From assembly GCA_001972305.1 (NCBI GenBank), contig BDDD01000180.1:579778-643777 (forward strand): a stretch of DNA of 64,000 nucleotides. The letters are read 5' to 3'. The stretch is from Cephalotus follicularis (lineage: Eukaryota; Streptophyta; Magnoliopsida; Oxalidales; Cephalotaceae). This document shows, piece after piece, positions 35,197 to 44,900 of the stretch (position 1 is the stretch's first letter; the number at the start of each line of letters is the position of its first letter). Below the pieces are notes generated by a model. It made no database searches. It saw only the letters and a program-made list of their open reading frames with translations, and was not told where the DNA came from. The position numbers and the translations under genes were made by a program.

Positions 35197-36119
35197 CTAC
35201 GGGCACTTGGGTCCTCCACGCTTGGTTTTCCAGTTGCTGTAACAAGGGCACGAATCTTTGTTCCCATAGAAGCCAGGAGGAACGCACAGGCACTTGGCAC
35301 AGCATTTTTGGCAGAAGAACATGCATGGTTTCTGGTATTGTGTCTTACTACATCTCCTTGTGCATTGTGATGGGCATTCTGCTCATTTCATTCCAAATCC
35401 AATACACAATTATTACATAATAATTAATATGACTTTTCACATACAGTCTTAGAGATTATAAAATGTGTGATTTATATATGTTAGATGTCAAATCTCTCTT
35501 ACCAAGTTTCTTTAATAAAATAGTGATACCATTATCTATAATAAAACTCATAATGCACTGATGAGTATGATGATTACTTACGGTAGCTCTTTAGACTCCC
35601 AGATCCATAGTTTCCCTGAAAAATATATATACATATATTTCTCATATTAAGGTAAGTTATAATATCCGAAATACATATAACATTATTCAGCAGTGAGAGA
35701 AGCATAAACTTACAATCCGAAAGTTTTACAAACTTTTTTATCCGGAACGATATTGTAACTTGCTATACATATATTGATGATAGTATGTAAATATGAATCT
35801 TAATGTTTTACATGAATAACACATTTCATTCACGAAGAGTTACCACATCATTCGTATTTGTAAAACTTTCAGTACTTCTAGCATTACTTTAAACTTACAC
35901 TTTCTGTGTGGTACCGAGTTCCATCTGCCATAACCTAAAAGGAAATATAGATTTAATTATTCAACAAACTAATAGACAAGCTTACTAGAAAGCATAGATG
36001 AAGAGCCATGCATGACACATTTCTGTGTGTGTATTAGAGCATGAACTTACCTCAGTTTCAATCATGGAAATGCCAAGGAGTAGTATGAGAAGAACACAGG
36101 CAAGCTTAGTCATGGCCAT
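35197..36119 (-). CDS. GASA/snakin family cysteine-rich secreted peptide, 106 aa, four exons
   Basis: GASA (gibberellin-regulated)/snakin peptides are secreted and act in growth, redox signalling and antimicrobial defence. Exons on the minus strand are 36051-36119, 35899-35934, 35582-35615 and 35197-35378, each bounded by GT...AG, total 321 bp including TAG. Exon 1 is a signal peptide (MAMTKLACVLLILLLGISMI). Exons 2-3 encode a short polar stretch (GNYGSGSLKSY). The last exon encodes the GASA domain with all 12 cysteines in family spacing, including CMFFCQKCCAKCLCVPPGFY and an end KCP. Length and exon layout fit the family (80-120 aa). A TATA box lies upstream. No defect is visible, so it should be functional. 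Which paralogue it is cannot be told. Confidence 0.97.
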
Positions 36120-36263
36120 TGGTACCAGCAGGCAAACAAACCTCTCTTAGGAGTTGTTGAGAAAGAGGAGAGAAAAAAGGAAACTGAGAGAGGTTTGATT
36201 CAATTGCCTAGGTAGCTAGTTTGGGCTTAATTTACTTGATTGAAGGAGCTAAGTCAGTCTTGG

Positions 36264-36274
36264 CTATATATAAA
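36264..36274 (-). promoter_or_regulatory. TATA box of the GASA gene
   Basis: The minus strand reads TTTTTATATATAGCC, about 145 bases before the GASA start codon. This would allow a 5' untranslated region of roughly 110 bases. Confidence 0.65.
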
Positions 36275-37110
36275 AAGATGAGTTTAAGGAGTTTTGGTCA
36301 ATACCAACATAATGGTAATATTTTGGAGGGTTGAAAACTAAATATAAGGTCCCTGGTTTGATGTATACATGTTGGGGGCATCATTACCCAAAATGTCCAT
36401 GATACCATGCGTAGTATCAGATAATTTTCCGTTCTTTCTTTGTTCTCAATCTATTGACTGTTTTTAACTCTCTTTTAAATCATAATTTTCTTTATAAGTT
36501 GAAAATTTTACCCAACTCTCAGGGATCGTAAAACTATTTTCAATAATCAAATCAATCATACACGGGTGATTACAACAATGAAGTCTGGTGATGTGGCAAT
36601 AAGTAACAGTGAGTATCTTTTAGAATATGTGGGCGTAGTACGAAATTGGTAGGAGCTGATGATTGACTAGGAACCACCGACGTTGTAGCATCCATGTGCC
36701 CCATATGGACTAAGCACATGACATGACCAAAAGATTGACAAAACAGACGGCAATGCGCACCTTGTGCTGTAACCCATCCCCTCTTGTCTGTTTCTTGCAC
36801 TGCTTGTGTCGTGATTTGTCAATCAAATTGTTTAAGTACATGGGAAAGCTGAGCGTGCGGGTGGATCCACGCCAACCTACGCTAGAGCAGTTTATTTTTA
36901 AGTGTCTAGCGTTAAAATGTAGTTGTTGCGGTGTTGGATAATGTTTTTTTTTCTTAATTATTTTAATTTTTTTTTGGATGTTCAATACATCGATCACATG
37001 TTATTATATACTTTATTATGTGAACTTATCTAAAAAATTTAAAATTGTTCAATCAATTGGATTTACAAAATATGCAGAATAGGAAAATATCTAAAAAATC
37101 CAAAATTATT
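36275..37110. other. GASA upstream intergenic DNA
   Basis: No gene is supported. Frames at 36570-36997 are short, overlap on both strands and have no recognisable domain. Confidence 0.5.
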
Positions 37111-37300
37111 TAACGGTTGAAATTACAAAATATACATAATAGATTAAAAAATTTCAGATTTTTTTGGTATTCGGCACACTGTCACGTGTCGCTACATGTC
37201 ACCCAAGTTTACCTAGTAAGGCATGTAGTAACATGTGACGGTGTGTCGAACACTCAAAGAATCCAAATTTTTTTAATATATTTTGTAAATTCAACCGTTA
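37111..37300. mobile_element. Foldback MITE, 190 bp
   Basis: Perfect ends TAACGGTTGA and TCAACCGTTA. Long imperfect arms pair through ATTACAAAATATA, TTCAGATTTTTTTGGT and CACACTGTCACGTG. The loop is around 37205. Confidence 0.8.
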
Positions 37301-37696
37301 GATTTGATGTTCTTGATTTGTAGATCATGCATTTTAATTTTCAAGTTAATCAGACATCAATAACTACTTCCAATATGTAAATTAAATTCTAAATGTGAAA
37401 AAAATTGACATGTTAAAAATAAAAATAGAAAAACCCTGTCCAGCGCCAGAATGACACCATTTTGACATTGAACGCTTAAAAAAAAGAAACAACGTCATCC
37501 CACTTGACACCCGCACACAACAATACGTGCCAAGTGTTCGTAACACCAATAGCTCCTAAGTAAATACCATTATATATATATCCTTGTTATACTTATTACT
37601 GTAACATGAGTTTTAGAGGATCTCACGTATCTTAATTCAAAATCATAATAATAAAAAATATAATATATAAAATATAACAAATTTAGGTTTTCTTGT
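37301..37696. other. AT-rich flank of Tat-2
   Basis: No gene is seen. The last five bases (CTTGT) are the left target duplication of Tat-2. Confidence 0.5.
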
Positions 37697-38208
37697 TGTT
37701 GATACAAAAATCATTTCCTCAAAAGTCTCTTACGTGGAAAGATTTGATTTGTTGAAGGAAAAGCTATGAATGCTCCGAGAAAGTAGTGTGAATGGTGGTG
37801 CGACTGTATTCCCTACACAAATGAGCAAACATATCGTAGGTCCATGAGGGTTTACTCCCGGGGACACTCCGATGCTTAAGTTAGACAAGGCAATGAAGAA
37901 TGCAATTGCAATGTGCTTTTTTGTGTGTAAAAATGGCTTACCTCTGTAAAATCTTTTATTCTGGTATTTAGAGTGTTGGGTTGTAACTGCTGAGCATGAA
38001 CTTAGGAGCTGATTGTTGTTCCCTTAAGGAAATGCCAAGGATCTCGAGATTTCCCTGATTCTCCACCAGATTTGGCGCTTAGCCATTATTATCAGTTATC
38101 TTTCCTGATTCTGAGCACTCGGCCACGTGTTTGTAGCCCTGAAGGACACTTAGCCTATTTTATCGGGGACACATGGCATTGCTTATGGACTAAATTTTTC
38201 TCATATCA
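37697..38208 (-). repeat. 3' LTR of Tat-2
   Basis: 512 bp, matching the right LTR. The adjoining minus-strand polypurine tract is GGAGGAGCATA (38209-38219). Confidence 0.93.
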
Positions 38209-38728
38209 TATGCTCCTCCGGTCTTCTTTTTTCTGGGCTTGGCAGAGGAAGAGGACCATTTATGGCCTGGCCCGATTCTGAGCGGGGCTTTAGCAGGTGT
38301 TTAAATCGTGATCTGGTTATTGGGCCTGCACTGCTCTACCCACTTTGATATTAACTCCAAAGAGGTAGAGCAAACGCCCGTAACGTGCTAGTCTTTTCAT
38401 CTTCCGTGCGTTTCCTCTTTGTCTTTAGCGCCAGACTTGATGGGCTTAATCTCTACCATTAAATCTTTTCGAGATCCAATATTCCAGACCCCTCGCCCTT
38501 TAAAAGGCATTGCCTTCCTTGAGAAGTCTCTTCACACTCCTTTGAATCTCTAGAGCCCCTGAACCTTGCTATCTTCAAATTTGCAATCATCCTTTCTCTT
38601 AATCTTCTCAAAGAAAATCCGGTGAGGCTCTTCTCTAGTTTTCATTTGTTTTTGAGAAAATGTCCGGTCTTCCTTAGGAATTTCCTTTCAACCTGCTCAT
38701 ATTCTCTCTCACTCTCCAGAAACTTCAA

Positions 38729-41086
38729 ATGTCCAGAACCAAACAAACTTCCAAACAGGTCGATGACTCGGTCGTGGCGAGTCGCCTGACTGAGGACGTG
38801 ACCGTAGCCGAGCGTCCCTTAGACGCTGTGGTGGAGATGGAGGCTACTGCCGTGGGTGCTCCCGTAGCTAGCTCTACAAGAGCGGGGACCCAAGGATTTA
38901 GGGTCGATTTTGATAAGAGCGTACTCAACCGAGAGAAGGTGAAGGGCCTGACAGCGAAGTATTGCCTTCAGAGAAGTCTAATCTATGGCATTCCCAACGA
39001 TCCAAGAGAAGTGACCGAGAGCAGACCTAGACTTTTTCCAGTGTTCCAGGACGCTCTTGAGCATGGTCTGAGGATCCCGCTCCCACGCTTCGCAGTAGAG
39101 GTCTTGGAGAATTTCAAGATCCACACCTCACTATTCCAGTCGCAATCCTGGGCCTTCATCATAGGATTTTTGGTGAAGTGCTTGGAATCAGATGCGGTCA
39201 CCACCGTCAGACTTTTCAAAGAGTTCCATATTCTGGCAGTTTCTCCGGGCAAGCGAGGATATTACTTCAAGTCCCACCCAAGATTGACCAAGAAATTGCT
39301 GGTAGATCCCACCAAGTAGGTCAAGGGTTGAAGGGGAAGGTATTTTCTAAACCGAGACCTCCCAAATTTTACCCCTTGCTGGTGGTCGGACTCTCTGGAC
39401 GTACAACATTTCAACAAGAGGTCAAATATGACATTGGCTGAGAGGTCCGCCCTATCTATGCTCTCCGCTCTAGAGCCCGAAGGGGTAAACCACACCTTCT
39501 GGGAGGATCACCTTCAAAGGGTTGGGTTAAGTATGACACCCGGTCAGAGACATCACATGGACGAGGAGGACTAGGTCCCAATAGGGGTAGAGAGAGATAG
39601 AGATGGTGATGTTACGGATGAACCTGAGGCCCAACGCGCGGTCGAGGGAGAAAGATGTATAAAGCCTTCGTTTCCTCCATCTTGGACATTTATATTTCTT
39701 TTGTTCTTTTTCCATTTTGTGCTATGCTTTTGATCTTGTAATTTCTATGTCTATTTGCAGTGATGGCTCCTAGGCGTAGCTTCGATGACATCCTGAAGGT
39801 TAAGAAAGTGGGGAAGCCAGCTTCTGCTGAGGGATCGAAGCAGAAGAAGAAAACTGCTACCGAGGGAGCCAAACAAAAGGAAAAGGACGATCAGGCCTGG
39901 GGGAGCACTAACATTGCTGCTGCTAAGAAGAAGGACAAGCGGACTATGGACGGACGTTCCCCGAGCGCTATTCCTATCCCTATGAGCAAGAAAAGCAGGA
40001 AGGGAAAGGAGACCGAGGAAGTTGCTGCTCTTGGCGCAAGCCCTCAAAATCCCATTTTGTTGCCTTCTCCTCAGGACGTCAACAGTATGATCGAAGAGCT
40101 GGAGTCCGTGGGGAATGCAAGTTTAAGCCTGAACACCAAGGGTTTCCTTTGCGCTCAGTTCTTTGTGTTTCTTCCCTGACGAGATTAAAACGAGGAGGAA
40201 TTGGACCAATGAGAAGTTGATCCAAAATTCCCTTCAGAGCCACTTTAGGGTAAGTGATTTCTTCTATCTTCTTTCCAACATGTCTTTCACTTTTCCCTTA
40301 ACTCATGCACTTCTCTGGCAGGCTCTGAATGACACTCACCTACTGGCGGAGAACTTCTTGGTCATACTCGAGAGGTATGACAAAGTGAGGGAAGAGGCAG
40401 CGAAACTTGAGGAGACCTCTCGCTCGGCCAAGGCTCACCTGGAGGAAGTTCTCAGGGTCCAGGAGTCTCTTGCTGAGGAGAAGAATAAGGCCCTCAAGGA
40501 GTGGGATCGGATGCAGAAGGACCTCTCCAACGTCGGCAAGTTATACCGCGGGGTGGAAGATAAGTTTGAGAGCTATCGCAAAAGAAACGAAGAGCGGTTG
40601 GCGAAGGCAGTGAAAAAAGCTCTAACGGAGTTCAAGTCCTCGGATGAATTCCACTGTTTGGTGGAAGCCTCCGTGGAGGACTACAATTCTTCGGAGGCTT
40701 TCGGTGATGAAGTTTTTAAGGAATCCATCGAATACTTCCTTCAAGGTTTCTACACTTGTCGAAATTGGTTCTCATCTCTACACCCCGAGGTTCCTTTGGG
40801 CGACGTCGTCTACTGTTCAGCTGCCAAGTCCTTCGAATTCTATCCTGAGGTCTATGAGGCAGAGGAAGAAAGAGTTGGGCTTGCTTTGGAAGAAGAGGCT
40901 CATCAAGAAGATGAGGCACAAGGAGATGAGTCTCCGGAGGTGACTATCCTCCCCTCGAATCCTGCCATAGATTCTACTTCTTTGGCTCCTCCTCCAATGT
41001 CCGATACTCCTCGGCCTCCAACCTCGGAACCCTTCAATGCTCCTCTTCCCAAGGATGATCAAGAAGCTCCTCCTCCAGGGGCTTAG
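38729..41086 (+). pseudogene. Tat-2 antisense gene (PF04195-like), intron-containing
   Basis: Homologue of the Tat-1 plus-strand gene. It starts MSRTKQTSK at 38729, with no earlier in-frame ATG in that frame. The conserved domain has VTESRPRLFPVFQDALEHG, LRIPLPRFAVEVLENFKIH and SQSWAFIIGFLVKCLES. Stops at 39317, shortly after, and near 39573 interrupt exon 1. Introns 39656-39760 and 40250-40321 have GT...AG ends. Exon 2 starts MAPRRSFDDILKVKK and is very basic, nuclear-signal-like (KKKDKR, KKSRKGKE). Exon 3 (from 40322) is a coiled coil (LEETSRSAKAHLEEVLRVQE), then FKSSDEFHCLVE repeats and a C-terminal Pro-rich acidic tail (PLPKDDQEAPPPGA). The protein has no known enzymatic motif. Confidence 0.78.
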
Positions 41087-41379
41087 CTTTTGTAGTCTTG
41101 TTTTTTCTTTCTTGTAATTTTATTTTAAGTAATGAGAAATGAGATCTTTTGGCATCTTTGGATTCTGCCTTTACTTTACGCTCTCTTTTTTTGCACTGTA
41201 TGCTTGAGTTATTTTCGAGTTCTTTTATTTCCCTCAGAAAATTCCTAAGTACTAGAAACAGACTAAAGCTTTATTCGAGCACTATAATTTTCCTTAGGAA
41301 TTTTAGCTTAGTCTAACTTATAGACTTTTTTCATGGTCTTACAATTTTCAGACCTAGTCACCCAAGCTTTCTAGTCCTC

Positions 41380-41945
41380 TTAGGACATTTTGTTTAAAAA
41401 TAGCTTAGGCAACGAGACTTGATCTTTACGAGTTCCTATGTGTTCGTAGAGCAAGTTTTAGGTATGCTCATGCAAGTTCTTACGGGTTTGCCAAACACGA
41501 TCTCGTCTGGTCCGTTATATTCTAGACTAGGTCTTCTGAGCTAGCAGCCCTCATGGGGACACTTATTTCAAAGTGCTCAGTTCAATGAACTTGATCGTTG
41601 CGAGTTCTTATGGATTCGCCTCTCAAGACACGATTTTGTTTTGGTTTGACAAGTTTTTATGGACTTACCGACCAGTGTTTGCTCCCTTGAGAGTCTTATT
41701 GCTTTCTTATAAGTCTTTTGTAAATGAACTGTTAAGTGCTCCTCGGGAGGAGTCTTTGTTGATAATTTTAGGTGTTCCTCGAAAGGATTCTTTAGCGCTC
41801 CTCAGGGGGAGTCTTTGGCACTCATCGGGAGGAGTATTTGGCACTCCTCGGGATGAGTCTTTGCCGCTCCTCGGGAGGAGTCTTTGCCGCTCCTCGGGAG
41901 GAGTCTTTGCCGCTCCTCGGGAGGAGTCTTTGCCGGGTCTTTATT
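41380..41945. repeat. Repeat array of Tat-2 with 23-bp hairpin tandem repeats
   Basis: Two ~175-bp units (CTTTACGAGTTCC near 41430, CGTTGCGAGTTCTT near 41597) precede degenerate to perfect 23-bp repeats. The last three, starting 41864, 41887 and 41910, are identical. Each contains CTCCTCGGGAGGAG, a perfect palindrome, so every unit can form a hairpin on either strand. Confidence 0.9.
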
Positions 41946-42244
41946 GACTTGAGACCTTGGTATGTTCGAGACTTTAATATGTATTTTGCGTTACTCCCTT
42001 AGGAGTTTTATGTATTCATAAGACTTGGAGAGCTTGGGTCCTGTATCAAGGCCTGCTCTGATATCTCCCTTGGGGGAATGGTCGGACATGCTTGTATTAA
42101 AGCTTCTCATTTGAGGGAGTTGATCGGTGGCATTTCAGAGGTTTAAGGACATGAACATTGGGTCTACGATCACTTGAAAACATGAAACTATGATCTTGAA
42201 CACATTTTTAAATAAAAAACTTGAACTATATTGATATCTTTCAA

Positions 42245-42440
42245 TGTAGAACTTACAATCACCATTGGTAGTACTTCCTCAGATGCTCGGCATTCCAAGC
42301 TCTAGGAATTTCCCTGCCCTCCAGAGTTTTGAGTTTGAATGTTCCAGGTCGGAACACTCGTTTTACCTTGCCAGGTTCTTCTCAGTTAGGGGCTAGCTTT
42401 CCTCTGCCCTGTAGTCTGGTCATGGCATCATGGTAACGGG
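42245..42440 (-). pseudogene. Tat-2 integrase C-terminal remnant
   Basis: It aligns with 26950-27120 of Tat-1 (integrase end, with AWNAEHLRKYYQ and VFRPGTFKLKTLEG-like codons). Sequence beyond about 42440-42500 jumps to the gag-protease boundary that sits at about 30800 in Tat-1, so ~3.6 kb of pol is deleted. Confidence 0.8.
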
Positions 42441-42499
42441 TTTTCAAGACTTTCTCCCTCGGTCCTAACTGTGAGCTACCTTGGAGTACTTCCTCGGGC

Positions 42500-44340
42500 A
42501 TTCGCCATTACCTTCCTCTAGAGATGGTGTGTATTACGCCTCTCAGCTGTTGTTCCTTGGCCTGTTGGGGAGCTTCTTCCCTACGCTCCCTTCTTTCCTG
42601 GGGAATATCTATGTCCACATATTTCCTGGGGTGACCCCTTACGAATCAGGTCCTCAATCTGATTTTTTAACTGCCTTCACTCCTCTGTATCGTGCCTGTG
42701 ATCACGATGGTACCGTCAATATTTTTCTGTATCTCTCTTCTCAGCCAAGGACTTCATTGGTGCTGGCCATTGGATGGGTACCTTGTCCTTCTCCATGGCA
42801 AGTATCCTGGTGTGCGTCTCTAAAAGAGGGGCAAAGTTGTTATAAGTAGGGATTTATGCCATCCCCCCCCCCCTTTGAGGATTCCTCCATTCTGGAGAGT
42901 TTGTGTCTTAGGTCATCTCTTGCAAGCTCTGACCTGTCTTTTCTCTTCTCCTTTGACTCCTGAGAACCTCGTGGGTGCTCCTGTTTCTCCACCTGATGGC
43001 CCGACCAGGAAGTCTTTTGCTTCCTAGCTGCCATCGCCTTTTCAGCATTCACATATTTCTCTGCCCTTCTCAGCAGATCTGCCATATCCTTAGCAGGCTT
43101 CTTCATAAGGGAGAAGGTGAAGGGTGAATTATCTTTTAATCCGCTTGTCAGAGCTGCTAGAGCAAAAGATGTCTCTAAGTCCTTCACCGTCAAAGATTCC
43201 TTGTTGAATCTAGTGAGGTAGTCTTTGAGGGATTCATCCTTCCCTTGCACTACATTGATCAGATGACTTGAATTCATTCTCTGGGTGGTGCTGTTAAGAA
43301 ACTTGGTAACGAACAGTTTTGTAAACTGCTCAAAGGTCACCACCGAACCCACTGCCAGGGTAGAATACCACGATTGGGATGCTCCTATTAATGTTGCTGA
43401 AAATCCTCGGCAAAGAATAGCGTCCAAGGCTTGGTGCACCAACATGACTTGTGAATAATAGCACACATGTTGAATAGGGTCTGAAGACCCGTCATACTCC
43501 TTGAGACTCGGGAACCAGAATCCGCCAGGGATACGTTCCTTCATTATCTCGGATACGAAAGGGGTAGCACTGATATTGCATACCTCGGTCAGGTATCCCT
43601 TTGACTTCTCGGCTCCTTGGAGCCTCCTCTCCATCTCGGCAAACCTTATGTTCATGGCTTTCTCCACATCCTCAATGTTTTTAGTCTTTCTAGAAACTTT
43701 TGAATGCCCCGCCAGTGTGGCTGAATGTGCTGACATACTCCCAAGCACCGTCTCAATCCTGCGCGATGCATGGGTACGTGCTCGGGCCTCCTCGGCACCC
43801 GCTGGGTGATCCACTTCCATTGGATCCTGGTCGTGTTGCTGGGGCCGAGGATCGTTGTTGTAATCCTTGGTAGTTGACGACTCCGCTCTCAGAGATGTAT
43901 TAATCTCTGGTCTCCTCCTCAGTGATGTATTAATCCCCAACCGCCTCGGGGGACATGTGGTCCTCCTCGATGGGTTTCACCTTGGTTTCTACTCCCAGAG
44001 ATGTTTGAACCTCTGACTACCTTGGAGGGTGTCTTGCCCCCCTCAGCGGATTTCGCCTTGTCCCTTGGGGCTGTTGGACCTTCGGGGCCGGTCTGCTCGG
44101 ACCAGATTGACCTCGGCTGACTGGTCGGGCAAGTCCGATATATTCATGGTTAGCTAGATTAGTTTCCAATAGGTTGGTAAGGAGCTCCATTCCTTGGAGC
44201 AACTGACTAAAATGCTCCCTTGTTATAGGAGCTTGCTCGATTGTGGCAACAACCCGGCCGGTTGCAGGTGGTTGATCTCCAGTTGCAGCCTGGCTGCTCT
44301 CAGCCGTAGAGTTGTTGTTGTTGTTTCTCCTTGGAGGCAT
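42500..44340 (-). pseudogene. Tat-2 gag
   Basis: The start at 44340 reads MPPRRNNNNNSTAESSQAAT. The capsid core (42840-43940) has PFVSEIMKERIPGGFWFPSL, KEYDGSSDPIQHVCYYSQV and SHLINVVQGKDESLKDYLT. There is a frame break near 43980. A 12-base C run at 42862 marks the end of the open frame. Confidence 0.9.
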
Positions 44341-44375
44341 GATTCTTAATATCTTTTCGCTGCGCTTCCCACAGA

Positions 44376-44393
44376 CGGCGCCAACTGTTGATA
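44376..44393 (-). other. Primer-binding site of Tat-2
   Basis: TGGCGCCGTCTGTGGGAA on the minus strand, two bases after the 5' LTR; identical to Tat-1. Confidence 0.85.
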
Positions 44394-44395
44394 CA

Positions 44396-44898
44396 AAAAT
44401 CATTTCCTCAACAGTCCCTTACGTGGAAGTGTTCGATTTGTTGAAGGAAACGCTATGAATGCTCCAAGAAGGTAGTTTGAATGGTGGTGCGACTTTATTC
44501 CCTGCACAAATGAGCAAACAGATCGTAGGTCCAGGAGGGTTTACTCCCGGGGACACTCCGATGCTTAAGTTAGACAAGGCAAGGAAGAATGCAATCGCAG
44601 GGTGATTTTTTGTGTGTGTAAAAATGGCTCACCTCTGTAAAATCTATTATTCTGGTATTTAGAGTGCTGGGTTGTAACTGCTAAGCATGAATTTTGGAAC
44701 TGATCGTTTTCGCCTAAGGAAATGCCGAGGATTTCAGGATTTCCCTTATTCTCCACCGGATTTGGCGCCTAGCCATTATTATCAGTTATCTTTCCTGATT
44801 CTGAGCGCTCGGTCACGTGTCTGTAGCCCTGGAGGACACTTGGCCTATTCTCCCAGGGACACGTGGCATTTCTTATTGGATAAATTTTTCCCATATCA
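44396..44898 (-). repeat. 5' LTR of Tat-2
   Basis: 503 bp, ending CATATCA at 44898, two bases before solo LTR B. Confidence 0.93.
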
Positions 44899-44900
44899 CT

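Larger units (their letters stand above)
37697..44898 (-). mobile_element. Pol-less Tat-type element Tat-2, 7.2 kb
   Basis: LTRs are 37697-38208 and 44396-44898 (TGTTGATAC...CATATCA). The left target duplication is CTTGT (37692-37696). The right one is split by a later insertion: CT at 44899-44900 and TGT at 47686-47688. Gag and primer-binding site are present. Of pol only the last ~180 bp of integrase remain, joined directly to the gag-protease boundary. The plus-strand gene and repeat array are kept. It could only move with enzymes supplied in trans. Confidence 0.93.

Noticed and set aside
36570-36997. Short frames upstream of GASA
   Set aside because: Both-strand overlaps, atypical composition, and no recognisable motif; more likely non-coding.
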